A stretch of DNA of 64,000 bases from NCBI RefSeq assembly GCF_015163075.1, contig NZ_JADDXU010000017.1, positions 62,001-126,000 of the forward strand, given 5' to 3'. The notes beneath the pieces were generated by a model, which saw only the letters and a program-made list of their open reading frames with translations, searched no databases and was not told where the DNA came from. Both the position numbers and the translations under genes were made by a program. This stretch comes from Streptomyces justiciae (GTDB taxonomy: Bacteria > Actinomycetota > Actinomycetes > Streptomycetales > Streptomycetaceae). Within the stretch, counting starts at the first letter, position 1. Every line of letters begins with the position of its first letter. Shown piece after piece: positions 1-7,789 of this stretch.

Positions 1-132
1 GTCGCCCGGGCGCTCCACCTTGATGACCCTGGCCCCGAGGTCGGCCAGCTGCCGGGTGGCGTAGGGAGCGGCGACGGCCTGCTCCAGGCTGACGACCGTG
101 ATCCCGGCGAGGGGAAGCTTCGGTACGCTCAT
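1..132 (-). CDS. CaiB/BaiF (family III) CoA-transferase, N-terminal part only
   Basis: Forty-four codons are visible, starting MSVPKLPLAG at an ATG (132-130), and the gene runs off the window start. The segment LAGITVVSLEQAVAAPYATR followed by LADLGARVIKVERPGD is the usual N-terminus of family III CoA-transferases, with a G-x-x-V-x-x-L-E-x-A-x-A-A-P-x-A-T-R core and a KVERPGD turn in the CoA-binding Rossmann part. Such enzymes move CoA between carboxylic acids, or act as racemases such as AMACR. The catalytic Asp lies outside the window, so transferase and racemase cannot be separated. The family call is firm; the substrate is unknown. Confidence 0.85.
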   Translation of the reverse strand, partial: MSVPKLPLAGITVVSLEQAVAAPYATRQLADLGARVIKVERPGD

Positions 133-263
133 GAGGCCCATTTGTACGGCCAAATTTCCGCACCTGACAACCCGCCCCTGGTGAGGCACGCACCACACAC
201 CGGCTGTGACGGACCCGGAGGAAGGACGCGCAGTCCCGTACGCGTCCCCTCCCTCTCATGTGC

Positions 264-530
264 TCAGGACTGGCGGCTCGGATGGCAGAGCACCATCACC
301 GCGCGGGCGACGAGTTCGCCGGCGCCGCCGAGTTCCTGGCGGTAGCGGTCCGTGATCTCCTTGACGGTCTCCGCGAACTCGGGGTCCACGGCGCGGGCAC
401 GTGCGGGAGGGGGCAGTTCCCGGGCCATGGCGCGGCGGCGGGCCAGCAGGGCGATGATCTCCTCGTCCAGCCGCTCTATCGGTGCCGGTGACGGGTCCGC
501 CGTCAGGTCGGCGGCGTGGTGGGTCGTCAC
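264..530 (-). CDS. Chorismate mutase type II (AroQ-like) domain protein
   Basis: This 88-residue protein begins at a GTG (530), with GGAGAA about 8 nt upstream. Residues 18-40 (IERLDEEIIALLARRRAMAREL) match helix 1 of the AroQ chorismate mutase fold: a start helix with Asp-Glu, a paired Leu and an Arg-rich end. The second half (EFAETVKEITDRYRQELGG) fits the later helices. The length suits a stand-alone AroQ domain. In Streptomyces such small proteins often accompany aromatic acid or specialised metabolism genes. Activity on chorismate is inferred from the fold only. An overlapping frame on the same strand has no family resemblance. Confidence 0.7.
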   Translation of the reverse strand: MTTHHAADLTADPSPAPIERLDEEIIALLARRRAMARELPPPARARAVDPEFAETVKEITDRYRQELGGAGELVARAVMVLCHPSRQS

Positions 531-588
531 GATGGTTCTCCGTTCTCCCGCGGTCGCGCGACAAGCGTCGTCGGTGGCGAGACGAGGC

Positions 589-676
589 TCATCGCGATCG
601 GTCCTTCAACACCTTGCCCATGGCGTTGAGCGGCAACTCCTCCCGGAACCTGTCCGAGCCGCGCGGCGGGACGCCC
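589..676 (-). pseudogene. Remnant of an acyl-CoA synthetase C-terminus
   Basis: Read on the minus strand, this stretch gives DRFREELPLNAMGKVLKDRSR followed by a TGA at 591-589. That is the C-terminal signature of AMP-forming acyl-CoA ligases: LP-x-N-A-x-GK-V-x-K, where the Lys is the catalytic adenylation lysine. Nothing upstream continues it, because the aldo-keto reductase stop codon lies at 677. About 28 codons of a once larger ligase therefore survive. It sits between a CoA-transferase and a chorismate-mutase-like gene, which suggests a lost acid-activating gene. The motif is clear but short. Confidence 0.6.
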
Positions 677-1504
677 CTAGTTGAGGGTGTCGGGGTCCGG
701 ACCCGTCCGCAGACCTCGATCGAGCCCGGCGATCGCCGTCATCTCCTCGTCGGTGAGGGCGAAGTCGAAGACGTCGGCGTTCTCGCGGATACGGGCCGGG
801 GTGACCGACTTCGGGATCACGACGTTCCCGAGCTGGAGGTGCCAGCGCAGCACCACCTGTGCGGGCGACTTGCCGTACCGCTCGGCGATCGACGTCAGCA
901 CCGGCTCGCCCAGCACCGCGCCCTGCGCGAGCGGGCTCCACGCCTCGGTCGCGATGCCCAACTCGGTGTGCAGTTCGCGCAGTTCGCGCTGTTGGAGGCC
1001 GGGGTGCAGCTCGATCTGGTTGACGGCCGGGACGAGCGAGCTGTCGTCGAGCAGCCGCCGCAGATGGGCGGGCTGGAAGTTGGAGACGCCCGCGGCACGG
1101 ACGCGCCCTTCGCCGGCCAGCTTCTCGATGGCCCGCCACGACTCGCGGTACAGGTCACGGGCGGGGGTGGGCCAGTGGATGAGGTAGAGGTCGACGAAGT
1201 CGAGGCCCAGCTTGGCGAGGCTCGCGTCGAAGGCCTTGAGGGTGGCGTCGTAACCCTGGTCGGCGTTCCAGAGCTTGGTGGTGACGAACAGGTCGTCGCG
1301 GGCGATGCCGGACGCGGCGAGCGCCTGGCCGACGCCCGCCTCGTTGCCGTAGATCGCCGCGGTGTCGATGCTGCGGTAGCCGGCCTCCAGGGCCGAGGTG
1401 ACCGCAGCGGCCGTCTCGGGGTCGGGGACCTGGAAGACGCCGAAGCCGAGCTGCGGGATCTCGATGCCGTTGTTGAGGGTCACGGTGGGGAAGGCTGTAC
1501 TCAT
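677..1504 (-). CDS. Aldo-keto reductase (AKR5-type, 2,5-diketogluconate reductase-like)
   Basis: This 275-residue NADPH-dependent carbonyl reductase is a typical length for the family. The N-terminus (VTLNNGIEIPQLGFGVFQV) is the first strand of the (beta/alpha)8 barrel. DTAAIYGNE supplies the catalytic Asp and Tyr, TTKLW the Lys and DLYLIHWP the His. The IPKSVTPARIREN segment is the NADP-binding loop. It starts at the ATG at 1504 and ends against an acyl-CoA ligase remnant. A direct repeat lies just upstream (1519-1549). The true substrate is unknown; small dicarbonyls and aldehydes are typical for this clade. Confidence 0.92.
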   Translation of the reverse strand: MSTAFPTVTLNNGIEIPQLGFGVFQVPDPETAAAVTSALEAGYRSIDTAAIYGNEAGVGQALAASGIARDDLFVTTKLWNADQGYDATLKAFDASLAKLGLDFVDLYLIHWPTPARDLYRESWRAIEKLAGEGRVRAAGVSNFQPAHLRRLLDDSSLVPAVNQIELHPGLQQRELRELHTELGIATEAWSPLAQGAVLGEPVLTSIAERYGKSPAQVVLRWHLQLGNVVIPKSVTPARIRENADVFDFALTDEEMTAIAGLDRGLRTGPDPDTLN

Positions 1505-1518
1505 GCAGACGACTGTAG

Positions 1519-1549
1519 TTGCAGGCGCGGGTTAATTGCAAACGCGGGT
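1519..1549. promoter_or_regulatory. Direct repeat, candidate operator for the aldo-keto reductase
   Basis: TTGCAGGCGCGGGT (1519-1532) is repeated as TTGCAAACGCGGGT (1536-1549), 17 bp apart, with 12 of 14 positions identical. It lies 15 bp upstream of the aldo-keto reductase start and about 100 bp before the divergent gene at 1651. Tandem half-sites of this kind are typical of MarR- or HxlR-type regulators. No such regulator is adjacent, so a trans-acting one is assumed. Confidence 0.45.
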
Positions 1550-1650
1550 ATGCCGTGACGAAAATGATGTGCCCGGCCCCTGATCAGCAGATACGTTCAA
1601 GATGCCGACCGCCGACTCGACGCGGCGCTCCCCAGACCGAAAGCGAAGCC

Positions 1651-2007
1651 ATGACCAGCCCCCGCCCCACCACGACGACCCTCTGGCGCCCCACCGGCCC
1701 CGAGGAGCTGGCCCTGGTGCGCGAGCTGAACTGGCGCGCCTGGCCGCCCCGACTGCCCGAGCAGCCGATCTTCTACCCCGTCCTGAACGAGGACTACGCC
1801 GTGAAGATCGCCCGCGACTGGAACGTCAAGCACAGCGGCGTCGGATACGTCACCCGTTTCGAGGTCGACGCGGAGTTCGTGCGCCGCTACCCCGTCCAGC
1901 AGGCGGGCGGCCGGACGATCCTGGAGCTGTGGGTACCGGCGGAGGAACTGGACGAGTTCAACGCCCACATCGTCGGCGAGATCGAGGTCGTCCACGAGTT
2001 CCGGTGA
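1651..2007 (+). CDS. Conserved actinobacterial protein (often labelled ADP-ribosylation/crystallin J1)
   Basis: The protein has 118 residues starting MTSPRPTTTTLWRPTGPEEL. It includes WRAWPPRLPEQPIFYPVLNEDYAVKIARDWN and ends HIVGEIEVVHEFR. I recognise this as a widespread small Streptomyces protein that databases sometimes label ADP-ribosylation/crystallin J1. The label has little functional support, and no ADP-ribosylhydrolase metal motif is visible. I chose the ATG at 1651 because conserved sequence begins right after it; an in-frame start at 1519 would only add low-complexity residues. The function is unknown. Confidence 0.75.
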   Translation: MTSPRPTTTTLWRPTGPEELALVRELNWRAWPPRLPEQPIFYPVLNEDYAVKIARDWNVKHSGVGYVTRFEVDAEFVRRYPVQQAGGRTILELWVPAEELDEFNAHIVGEIEVVHEFR

Positions 2008-2013
2008 CGTCAG

Positions 2014-3207
2014 CTAAGGGCGGGTCAAGTGGCGCAGCGTCAGCGCCAGTTGGAGCCTGAAGCGGCCCTGTGGTGTGCGCACCGGCCAGCCCAGCAGATG
2101 CTCTGCGTGGGTGAGGCGGTCCTGGAGGGTCGAGTGGTGGACGTTGATCTCCGTGGCGGCCGCCCTGAGGCTCGTCGTCGAGGCGACGGCGTCCAGTGTG
2201 GCGAGCAGCCAGGGTGCCGTCGCCGCGGCCGCCTCCAACGCCAGTACGTCGGCCGGGGGTTCGGCGCCGGGTGCGACGAGGTCGGCGAGCAGTGCGAGGC
2301 TGCCCAGTTCCTCGGCGTGCACGACACGACGGCCGGGCTCCTCCGAGGCGAACCGCAGCGCGACACGGGCGGCGTCCCAGGACTCGGGCAACCGGAGCAC
2401 CGGGACGGCGGGGCCCACGCCGACTCTTCCCGCGAGCGGGATGGTTGGTCCTGCGCCGGCTCTTCCCGCGGGCGGGACGCTCGGTCCTGCGCCGGCCTTT
2501 CCCGCGAGCGGAACGCCCGGTCCTGCGGCCGCTTTTCGCGTGGGTGGGGCAGCCGGCCCCGCGCCGAACTTCCCCGTGGGCGGGATGACCGTACCCGCGC
2601 CCGCTTTCCCTGCGAGCGGGACGTTCGGTTCCGCGCCGACCCTTCCGGCAGGCGGTTCGTCCGCCGTCCTCTCGGGGACCACCTGGGGCGGACCGTCGGC
2701 CGGGGCGAGGGCACGCGCGCGTGCCGCCGGGTCCAGGCCCAGCCGACGTGCCGCGTGCAGCCGCGCCGACTCGGGGGCCGTCGCGTCGAGCAGCGTCTCC
2801 ACCAGCGCGGGATCGTCCGCCGGGGCCCGTCCCCGCGTACGGTCGAGCACCCGTCGTACGGCACCGGCGGCGCGCTCCAGGATCACCGCGTCCACCACGC
2901 TGGGCTCTGCCCCGGCCCGCTCCAGCCACAGGGCGGGAACGCCGTCCGGCGACAGCGCGGCGGACGGCCACGCCGGGTCCGGCGGCGACCCGGAGTCCCG
3001 CCGGGTGCCGTCGGCCTCGACGCGCACCTGCACCCGCCGTTCCCCGTCGACGAGCCGCGCGGGCACCCCGGCCAGCACGGCGGCGCCCCGCACCAGCGCC
3101 TCCAGCCCGGCCCGCGACTCGGCCAGCCGATCGAAGTAGGCGATGACCTGCACCGCGGCCCCGGCATCCGGGTCCAGCGCGGTCAGGCGCCCGGCCAGCT
3201 CTTTCAT
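2014..3207 (-). CDS. PucR-family transcriptional regulator with internal 12-residue repeat tract
   Basis: This 397-residue protein ends in a PucR-type helix-turn-helix (about 335-395). The stretch SLRAAATEINVHHSTLQDRL followed by HAEHLLGW and RFRLQLALTLRHL is the HTH_30 signature. Residues 1-160 form an effector-like domain. Between them, residues 184-267 consist of seven copies of a 12-residue Pro/Gly/Ala unit (consensus VPLAGKAGAGPx), which looks like a flexible linker expanded by DNA slippage. PucR proteins respond to small metabolites. It lies 7 bp from the convergent end of the preceding gene. The target is unknown. Confidence 0.85.
   Translation of the reverse strand: MKELAGRLTALDPDAGAAVQVIAYFDRLAESRAGLEALVRGAAVLAGVPARLVDGERRVQVRVEADGTRRDSGSPPDPAWPSAALSPDGVPALWLERAGAEPSVVDAVILERAAGAVRRVLDRTRGRAPADDPALVETLLDATAPESARLHAARRLGLDPAARARALAPADGPPQVVPERTADEPPAGRVGAEPNVPLAGKAGAGTVIPPTGKFGAGPAAPPTRKAAAGPGVPLAGKAGAGPSVPPAGRAGAGPTIPLAGRVGVGPAVPVLRLPESWDAARVALRFASEEPGRRVVHAEELGSLALLADLVAPGAEPPADVLALEAAAATAPWLLATLDAVASTTSLRAAATEINVHHSTLQDRLTHAEHLLGWPVRTPQGRFRLQLALTLRHLTRP
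2407..2658 (-). repeat. Seven tandem 36-bp coding repeats
   Basis: Within the PucR-type gene, a 36-nt unit repeats about seven times, encoding EPPAGRVGAEPN, VPLAGKAGAGTV, IPPTGKFGAGPA, APPTRKAAAGPG, VPLAGKAGAGPS, VPPAGRAGAGPT and IPLAGRVGVGPA. The period is exact with no frame change. The first copy is the most diverged. Copy number probably varies between strains. Confidence 0.85.
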
Positions 3208-3337
3208 GGGTCCATGGTGCGGGATGAGGGTGCGGAATGGGGAGGGCCGGGGGTGTCAGCGGGGGGCGTGGGGTGCCGAGTGCACCGGTAATGACCTCGC
3301 CCCCACGCCCCACCCACCACCAAAGGCGAACCGCCCC

Positions 3338-4312
3338 TCAGCTCCCCAACAACCTCCGCAGCCACCGCAGCTGAGCCGCCCGCGCCCCCTGCGACAACGC
3401 CGCCTGCGGGGCGAAGCCGTCGAAGCCGTGGAAGCCGCCCGGCCAGACGTGCAGCTCTGCCACCCCGCCCGCCTGCCAGATGCGGGAGGCGTAGGCGACG
3501 ACCTCGTCCCGGAAGGTCTCCGCGGAGCCCACGTCGAGGAACGCGGGCGGCAGGCCGGACAGGTCCTCGGCGCGGGCCGGCGCGGCGTACGCCGGGACGT
3601 CCGGGCCGCCGCGCGCCTCGCCCAGCAGGGCCGTCCAGCCGGTCTCGTTGGCCGTACGGTCCCAGACGCCGACGCCCGCCATCTGCTGGGCGGACGGAGT
3701 GTCGTTGCGGTCGTCCAGCATCGGGCACATCAGGACCTGCCCGATCACCTGCGGCCCCTTGCGGTCCCGCGTGAGCAGCGCCAGCGCCGCGCTCAGGCCG
3801 CCGCCCGCGCTGGCGCCCGCGATGACGATCCGCTCCGGATCGGCGTCCAGTTCCGCCGCGTGCTCCGCCGTCCACACCAGCCCGGCGTACACGTCCTCCA
3901 CCGGCGCGGGATGCGGATGCTCGGGAGCCAGCCGGTACTCGACCGACACCACGACCGCGTCCACCTCCTTCGCCCAGGCCAGCGGGACGTCGACGCCCAC
4001 CCTGTTGTTGCCGATGACCATGCCGCCGCCGTGGACGTGATAGACGATGGGCCGCGGACCCGAGGCGGGCGGAGCCGTGGGGCGGCAGATCAGGAGCGAG
4101 ATCTCGGGGGCGCCCTCGGGGCCCGGCACCTTGCGGTCCTCGACCTCGAAGAACCCGTCGAGGGTGAGGTCCAGCTCGGCGAGCAGCGCGATGCCCGGCC
4201 CCTGGCGTATCTCGTCGATCTGGTCGAGCGTGAGGCCGGGCGAGATCACGTCCTTGATCAGTTCCAGGGCGGCGGCCAGCTCGGGATCGAAGGGCGGCGG
4301 GACCAGGCTCAT
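3338..4312 (-). CDS. Alpha/beta hydrolase, hormone-sensitive-lipase-type esterase
   Basis: This 324-residue cytoplasmic esterase has a HGGG oxyanion-hole motif at 94-97 and the nucleophile elbow GASAGG with Ser168. An Asp in the LDVGSAETFRDE region and the terminal His in GGFHGFDGF complete the triad. YRLAPEHPHPAPVEDV is diagnostic for family IV (HSL) carboxylesterases. It starts at the ATG at 4312. The next minus-strand gene downstream is 130 bp away, so it is probably transcribed alone. Short-chain esters are the expected substrates; no signal peptide is seen. Confidence 0.93.
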   Translation of the reverse strand: MSLVPPPFDPELAAALELIKDVISPGLTLDQIDEIRQGPGIALLAELDLTLDGFFEVEDRKVPGPEGAPEISLLICRPTAPPASGPRPIVYHVHGGGMVIGNNRVGVDVPLAWAKEVDAVVVSVEYRLAPEHPHPAPVEDVYAGLVWTAEHAAELDADPERIVIAGASAGGGLSAALALLTRDRKGPQVIGQVLMCPMLDDRNDTPSAQQMAGVGVWDRTANETGWTALLGEARGGPDVPAYAAPARAEDLSGLPPAFLDVGSAETFRDEVVAYASRIWQAGGVAELHVWPGGFHGFDGFAPQAALSQGARAAQLRWLRRLLGS

Positions 4313-4551
4313 GGCTTCTCCTCACGCGGGGATGCGGCGGCTCGAGTGCCCATCATCGGCACCGAGCCGCTCGCCCCGGATGCCGCCGTCCGGCGGAAGC
4401 TGCCCGCCGAACGGCGGGTGGCACCGGCGTGAACGCCGATCTTGCCAGGTCGTGACCCGTTGTTCACCTTCCGGTGGTGGAAGGCATCGGAACCTGAGAC
4501 AACGCTGTCAAGGCCCCACCCGCGGCCCCCACCCGCACCAGGAGTAAGCAC

Positions 4552-5520
4552 GTGAACGTCTCCCTCACCACCTGGCTGGTGACCGTCGCCGCCCTGTGCG
4601 CGCTGATCGCCGTCGACTTCTTCATCGGCCGTAAACCGCACGACGTGTCGGTCAAGGAAGCCGGTGTCTGGACCGCCGTCTGGATCCTGCTCGCCTGTCT
4701 CTTCGGGATCGGCCTGCTCGCCTTCAGCGGGGGCGGCCCGGCCGGGGAGTTCTTCGCGGGGTTCATCACCGAGAAGTCGCTGAGCGTCGACAACCTCTTC
4801 GTCTTCGTCCTGATCATGTCCAAGTTCGCGGTGCCCTCGCAGTACCAGCAGCGGGTGCTCATGGTCGGCGTCCTGCTCGCCCTGGTGCTGCGCGCCGGGT
4901 TCATCGCGGCCGGCGCGGCCATCATCTCCGCGTTCTCCTGGGTGTTCTACCTGTTCGGGGCCTTCCTGATCTGGACCGCCTGGAAGCTGGTCCAGGACGC
5001 CCGCAAGGGGAACCACGAGGAGGAGTACGAGGAGAACAAGATGCTGAAGATGGTCGAGGAGCGCTTCGGCGTCGCCGACCGCTACCACGGCACCAAACTG
5101 TGGATCGAGCAGAACGGCAAGCGGGTCATGACCCCGATGCTGGTCGTGATGCTGGCCATCGGCTCCACGGACCTGCTGTTCGCCCTCGACTCCATCCCCG
5201 CGATCTACGGGCTCACCGAGGAGCCGTACATCGTCTTCACGGCGAACGCCTTCGCCCTGATGGGCCTGCGCCAGCTGTACTTCCTCATCGGCGGCCTCCT
5301 CAAGCGGCTCGTCCACCTCAGCTACGGCCTGTCGATCATCCTCGGCTTCATCGGCGTCAAGCTCCTGCTGCACGCACTCCACGAGTCCGGCGTGCACGTC
5401 CCCGAGATCAGCATCCCCTTCTCCCTCGGCTTCATCGTGCTCGTCCTCGCGGTGACCACGTTCACGAGCCTGCGCGCCTCCAGGAAGCAGGAAGAGGAGG
5501 AGCGCGTCTCCCCGTCGTAG
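4552..5520 (+). CDS. TerC-family integral membrane protein
   Basis: This 322-residue protein has about eight hydrophobic helices and the TerC hallmarks TEKSLSVDNLFVFVLIMS and GSTDLLFALDSIPAIYG, whose acidic residues are thought to bind a metal such as Mn2+. A hydrophilic loop (about 150-195) separates the two halves, and the tail ends in a charged KQEEEERVS segment. It starts at the GTG at 4552 with AGGAG at 4540-4544. TerC/Alx proteins act in manganese export or metal handling of secreted proteins. The 240-bp leader showed no recognisable yybP-ykoY Mn riboswitch to my eye. Confidence 0.92.
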   Translation: MNVSLTTWLVTVAALCALIAVDFFIGRKPHDVSVKEAGVWTAVWILLACLFGIGLLAFSGGGPAGEFFAGFITEKSLSVDNLFVFVLIMSKFAVPSQYQQRVLMVGVLLALVLRAGFIAAGAAIISAFSWVFYLFGAFLIWTAWKLVQDARKGNHEEEYEENKMLKMVEERFGVADRYHGTKLWIEQNGKRVMTPMLVVMLAIGSTDLLFALDSIPAIYGLTEEPYIVFTANAFALMGLRQLYFLIGGLLKRLVHLSYGLSIILGFIGVKLLLHALHESGVHVPEISIPFSLGFIVLVLAVTTFTSLRASRKQEEEERVSPS

Positions 5521-5523
5521 CCC

Positions 5524-5554
5524 TTGACTTCGAGAGCGCTCGAAGTTCTAGCGT
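5524..5554 (+). promoter_or_regulatory. MerR-type promoter (19-bp spacer) with operator dyad
   Basis: A -35 box TTGACT (5524-5529) and a -10 box TAGCGT (5549-5554) are separated by 19 bp. The spacer carries the dyad ACTTCGAG-AGCG-CTCGAAGT (5527-5546). An over-long spacer filled by a dyad is the signature of MerR-activated promoters, where the regulator untwists the DNA. It drives the luciferase-like gene at 5594. No MerR gene is in the window, so the regulator acts from elsewhere. Confidence 0.75.
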
Positions 5555-5593
5555 CGGCCAGGACGACGAAGGTCCAGTGGAACGGAGACCGCC

Positions 5594-6475
5594 ATGCGGG
5601 TCGGCGTGCACATCAACCGGTTCGACCACCCCGGGGGCGGGCCCGCGCTCGCCGCCGAACTCGGCGCGGCCGGTGCCGCCGCCGAGGCCGCGGGGGTCAG
5701 CTGGCTGTCGGTGATGGACCACTACTTCCAGATGGAGTTCAACGACGGCGCCGAGGACCCGATGCTGGAGGCCTACACGACCCTCGGCTACCTCGCCGGC
5801 CGTACCTCCACGGTGCAGCTCGGCGCCCTGGTCACCGGGGTGACCTACCGCCACCCCGGACTGCTCGCCAAGATCGCCACCACCCTCGACGTGCTGTCCG
5901 GCGGCCGGGCCACCCTCGGGATCGGTGCCGCCTGGTACGACCGGGAGCACGCGGGCCTCGGTGTGCCGTTCCCGCCGCTCGCCGAGCGGTTCGAGCGGCT
6001 GGAGGAGACCCTGCGGATCTGCCTCCAGATGTGGGACCCGGACACCAACGGCCCCTTCGAGGGCAAGCACTACCGGCTCGCCGAGACCCTGTGCGTCCCG
6101 GCCCCGGTCAGCAGCCCGCGCCCCGAGATCATGATCGGCGGTGGCGGTGAGAAGAAGACGCTCCGGCTGGTCGCCCGCTACGGCGACGCCTGCAACCTCT
6201 TCACCACCACGCCGGAGGAGGTCGCGCACAAGCTGGACGTCCTGCGCGGCCACTGCGAGACCGAGGGCCGCGACTACGACACGATCCGCAAGACCGTCGC
6301 CTACAGCGGCGACGCGCTCGCCACGGCCGACCTGGACGCCTTCACCCGGGACATCACGGGCTACACCAAGCTCGGCATCGAGACGGTGATCCTCTCCCCC
6401 CGCACCGGCGAACCGGCGGCGTTCATCGAACGCTTCGCGGCCCCGGCCGTCCAGCGGCTGGCCGGGCTCGACTGA
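5594..6475 (+). CDS. LLM-class F420-dependent oxidoreductase
   Basis: This 293-residue luciferase-like TIM-barrel protein includes SWLSVMDHYFQ, QLGALVTGVTYRHPGLLAKIATTLDVLSGGRATLGIGAAWYDREH and MIGGGGEKKTLRLVARYGDACN, all typical of the actinobacterial F420-dependent group. It starts at the ATG at 5594 with GGAG 9 nt upstream. The MerR-type promoter just upstream suggests induction by an electrophile, redox signal or drug. The substrate is unknown. The LLM fold is sure; F420 rather than FMN use is inferred from the subfamily. Confidence 0.88.
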   Translation: MRVGVHINRFDHPGGGPALAAELGAAGAAAEAAGVSWLSVMDHYFQMEFNDGAEDPMLEAYTTLGYLAGRTSTVQLGALVTGVTYRHPGLLAKIATTLDVLSGGRATLGIGAAWYDREHAGLGVPFPPLAERFERLEETLRICLQMWDPDTNGPFEGKHYRLAETLCVPAPVSSPRPEIMIGGGGEKKTLRLVARYGDACNLFTTTPEEVAHKLDVLRGHCETEGRDYDTIRKTVAYSGDALATADLDAFTRDITGYTKLGIETVILSPRTGEPAAFIERFAAPAVQRLAGLD

Positions 6476-6488
6476 GCCTGACGGAGTA

Positions 6489-6683
6489 CTACTGGGCGGG
6501 CCCGCTGCGCGAGACGATGCGCATGCCGCGGTCGTCGACGGTGCGGACCTGCAGGGAACCGCAGCCGCACCGCGTCCACAGCGTGCTGCCCGCGGCGGTC
6601 GCGTGCCGGGACACCACCTGGAACGGCTCGGCGTCGTCCGGCCATCCGCAGTGCGGGCAGCCGGTGCGGGTCGTGCTGGTCAT
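6489..6683 (-). CDS. Small zinc-ribbon-like protein
   Basis: The protein has 64 residues starting MTSTTRTGCPHCGWPDD at an ATG (6683), with AGGAG at 6689-6693. A CxxC (CPHC) near the N-terminus and a CxC (RCGCGS) at residues 39-41 form a plausible Zn knuckle. An upstream in-frame start would add 44 atypical residues, and the strong ribosome site argues against it. It is divergent from the LysR gene at 6814, so it is a plausible target of that regulator. The function is unknown. Confidence 0.7.
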   Translation of the reverse strand: MTSTTRTGCPHCGWPDDAEPFQVVSRHATAAGSTLWTRCGCGSLQVRTVDDRGMRIVSRSGPAQ

Positions 6684-6813
6684 GAGAACTCCTCGTACGT
6701 CGTGGCCGGTTGGCCGGCGCGGATGGGGCCGTCGCGACACGATCCAGGGTGCGGCATCGCTTTCGTACACGTCCAGGTTGACTTTCTGGACGGCACCTTG
6801 AAGCGTGGACTTC

Positions 6814-7719
6814 ATGATTGACCTGCGCCGGCTTCACGTCCTGCGAGCGGTCGCGCACTACGGCACGGTCACCGCGGCCGCCCGCGCCCTGCACTTCACC
6901 CCGTCCGCCGCCTCGCAGCAGATCCGTCAGCTCGCCCGCGACCTGGGCGTCGACCTCCTCGAACCGCAGGGCCGGGGGGTACGGCTCACCCCGGCCGCCG
7001 AGAGTCTGCTCACGCACGCCGATGCCATCCAGGCCCGCTGGGAGCAGGCCGAGATCGACCTGCGCGCCGAACGGGGCGCCCCGGCCGGGCCGTTGCGGGT
7101 GAGCGGGTACCCGGTGGCGATCTCGGTACTGCTGGCACCGATGGCGGCCCGGCTCCAGGAGCGGTATCCGCGGCTGGCCGTACGCATCCGGGAGGCGGGT
7201 GTGCCGGAGAGTTTCGACCTGCTCTTCGAGGGCGAGATCGACCTGGCGATCGTCGAGGCGACCCCGTCCAACCCGCCGCTGAGCGACGCCCGCTTCGATC
7301 AACGGCCGCTCCTGGACGACCCGTTCGACCTCGTCGTGCCCGCCGATCACCCGCTGGCCGGCAGGGAACGCGTCGACCTCTCGGAGGCGGCGCACGAGGA
7401 CTGGATCGCACCCATGCCGGAGAGTCCCTGCCGGACCCATGTCATCTCCGCCTGCGGGGAGGCCGGGTTCAGCCCCGAGGTGGTGCACCAGGCCGTGGAC
7501 TGGAACGTCACCGCCCAGCTCGTCGCCCATCGGCTCGGTGTCGCGCTCATCCCGCGGCTGGCCCAGCTCACCCCGCACCTGCCCATCACCCGGGTGCCGT
7601 GCACGCGCAACCCGCACCGCAGGTTCCTCACCTGCACCCGGCGCGGCGGCCATGAACGTCCCGCGGTGGAGGCCGCGTTGGCCCAGCTCAGGGACCTGGC
7701 CCCGACCGCCGTCGCCTGA
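6814..7719 (+). CDS. LysR-family transcriptional regulator
   Basis: This regulator of about 301 residues has an N-terminal winged helix-turn-helix (LRRLHVLRAVAHYGTVTAAARALHFTPSAASQQIRQLARDLG) and a periplasmic-binding-protein-like effector domain from about 95. The effector domain carries DLAIVEA and the HPLAGRERVDL block of LysR proteins. I prefer the ATG at 6814 to a GTG at 6805 because MIDLRRLHVL is the common family start. It is divergent from the zinc-ribbon gene and convergent with the FMN reductase gene, sharing a terminator at 7736-7774. The effector is unknown. Confidence 0.9.
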   Translation: MIDLRRLHVLRAVAHYGTVTAAARALHFTPSAASQQIRQLARDLGVDLLEPQGRGVRLTPAAESLLTHADAIQARWEQAEIDLRAERGAPAGPLRVSGYPVAISVLLAPMAARLQERYPRLAVRIREAGVPESFDLLFEGEIDLAIVEATPSNPPLSDARFDQRPLLDDPFDLVVPADHPLAGRERVDLSEAAHEDWIAPMPESPCRTHVISACGEAGFSPEVVHQAVDWNVTAQLVAHRLGVALIPRLAQLTPHLPITRVPCTRNPHRRFLTCTRRGGHERPAVEAALAQLRDLAPTAVA

Positions 7720-7735
7720 AGCGACGAACGGCATG

Positions 7736-7774
7736 CGCGAGGGGCCGGAGCTCCAACAGCTCCGGCCCCTCGCG
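7736..7774. terminator. Bidirectional hairpin terminator
   Basis: A perfect 17-bp inverted repeat (CGCGAGGGGCCGGAGCT, then its complement) surrounds a 5-nt loop CCAAC between the convergent LysR and FMN reductase genes. It lacks a U-tract, as is usual in Streptomyces. Confidence 0.85.
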
Positions 7775-7789
7775 AGGTGGTGCGGACGA

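Noticed and set aside
1958..3313. Long minus-strand frame antisense-shifted to the PucR gene
   Set aside because: It is Arg/Gly-rich, low-complexity sequence in a shifted frame, a common artefact in high-GC DNA; the 2014-3207 frame has the HTH.
4313..4551. Mn2+ (yybP-ykoY) riboswitch upstream of terC
   Set aside because: I looked for the conserved paired loops and could not find them; a covariance model search would settle it.
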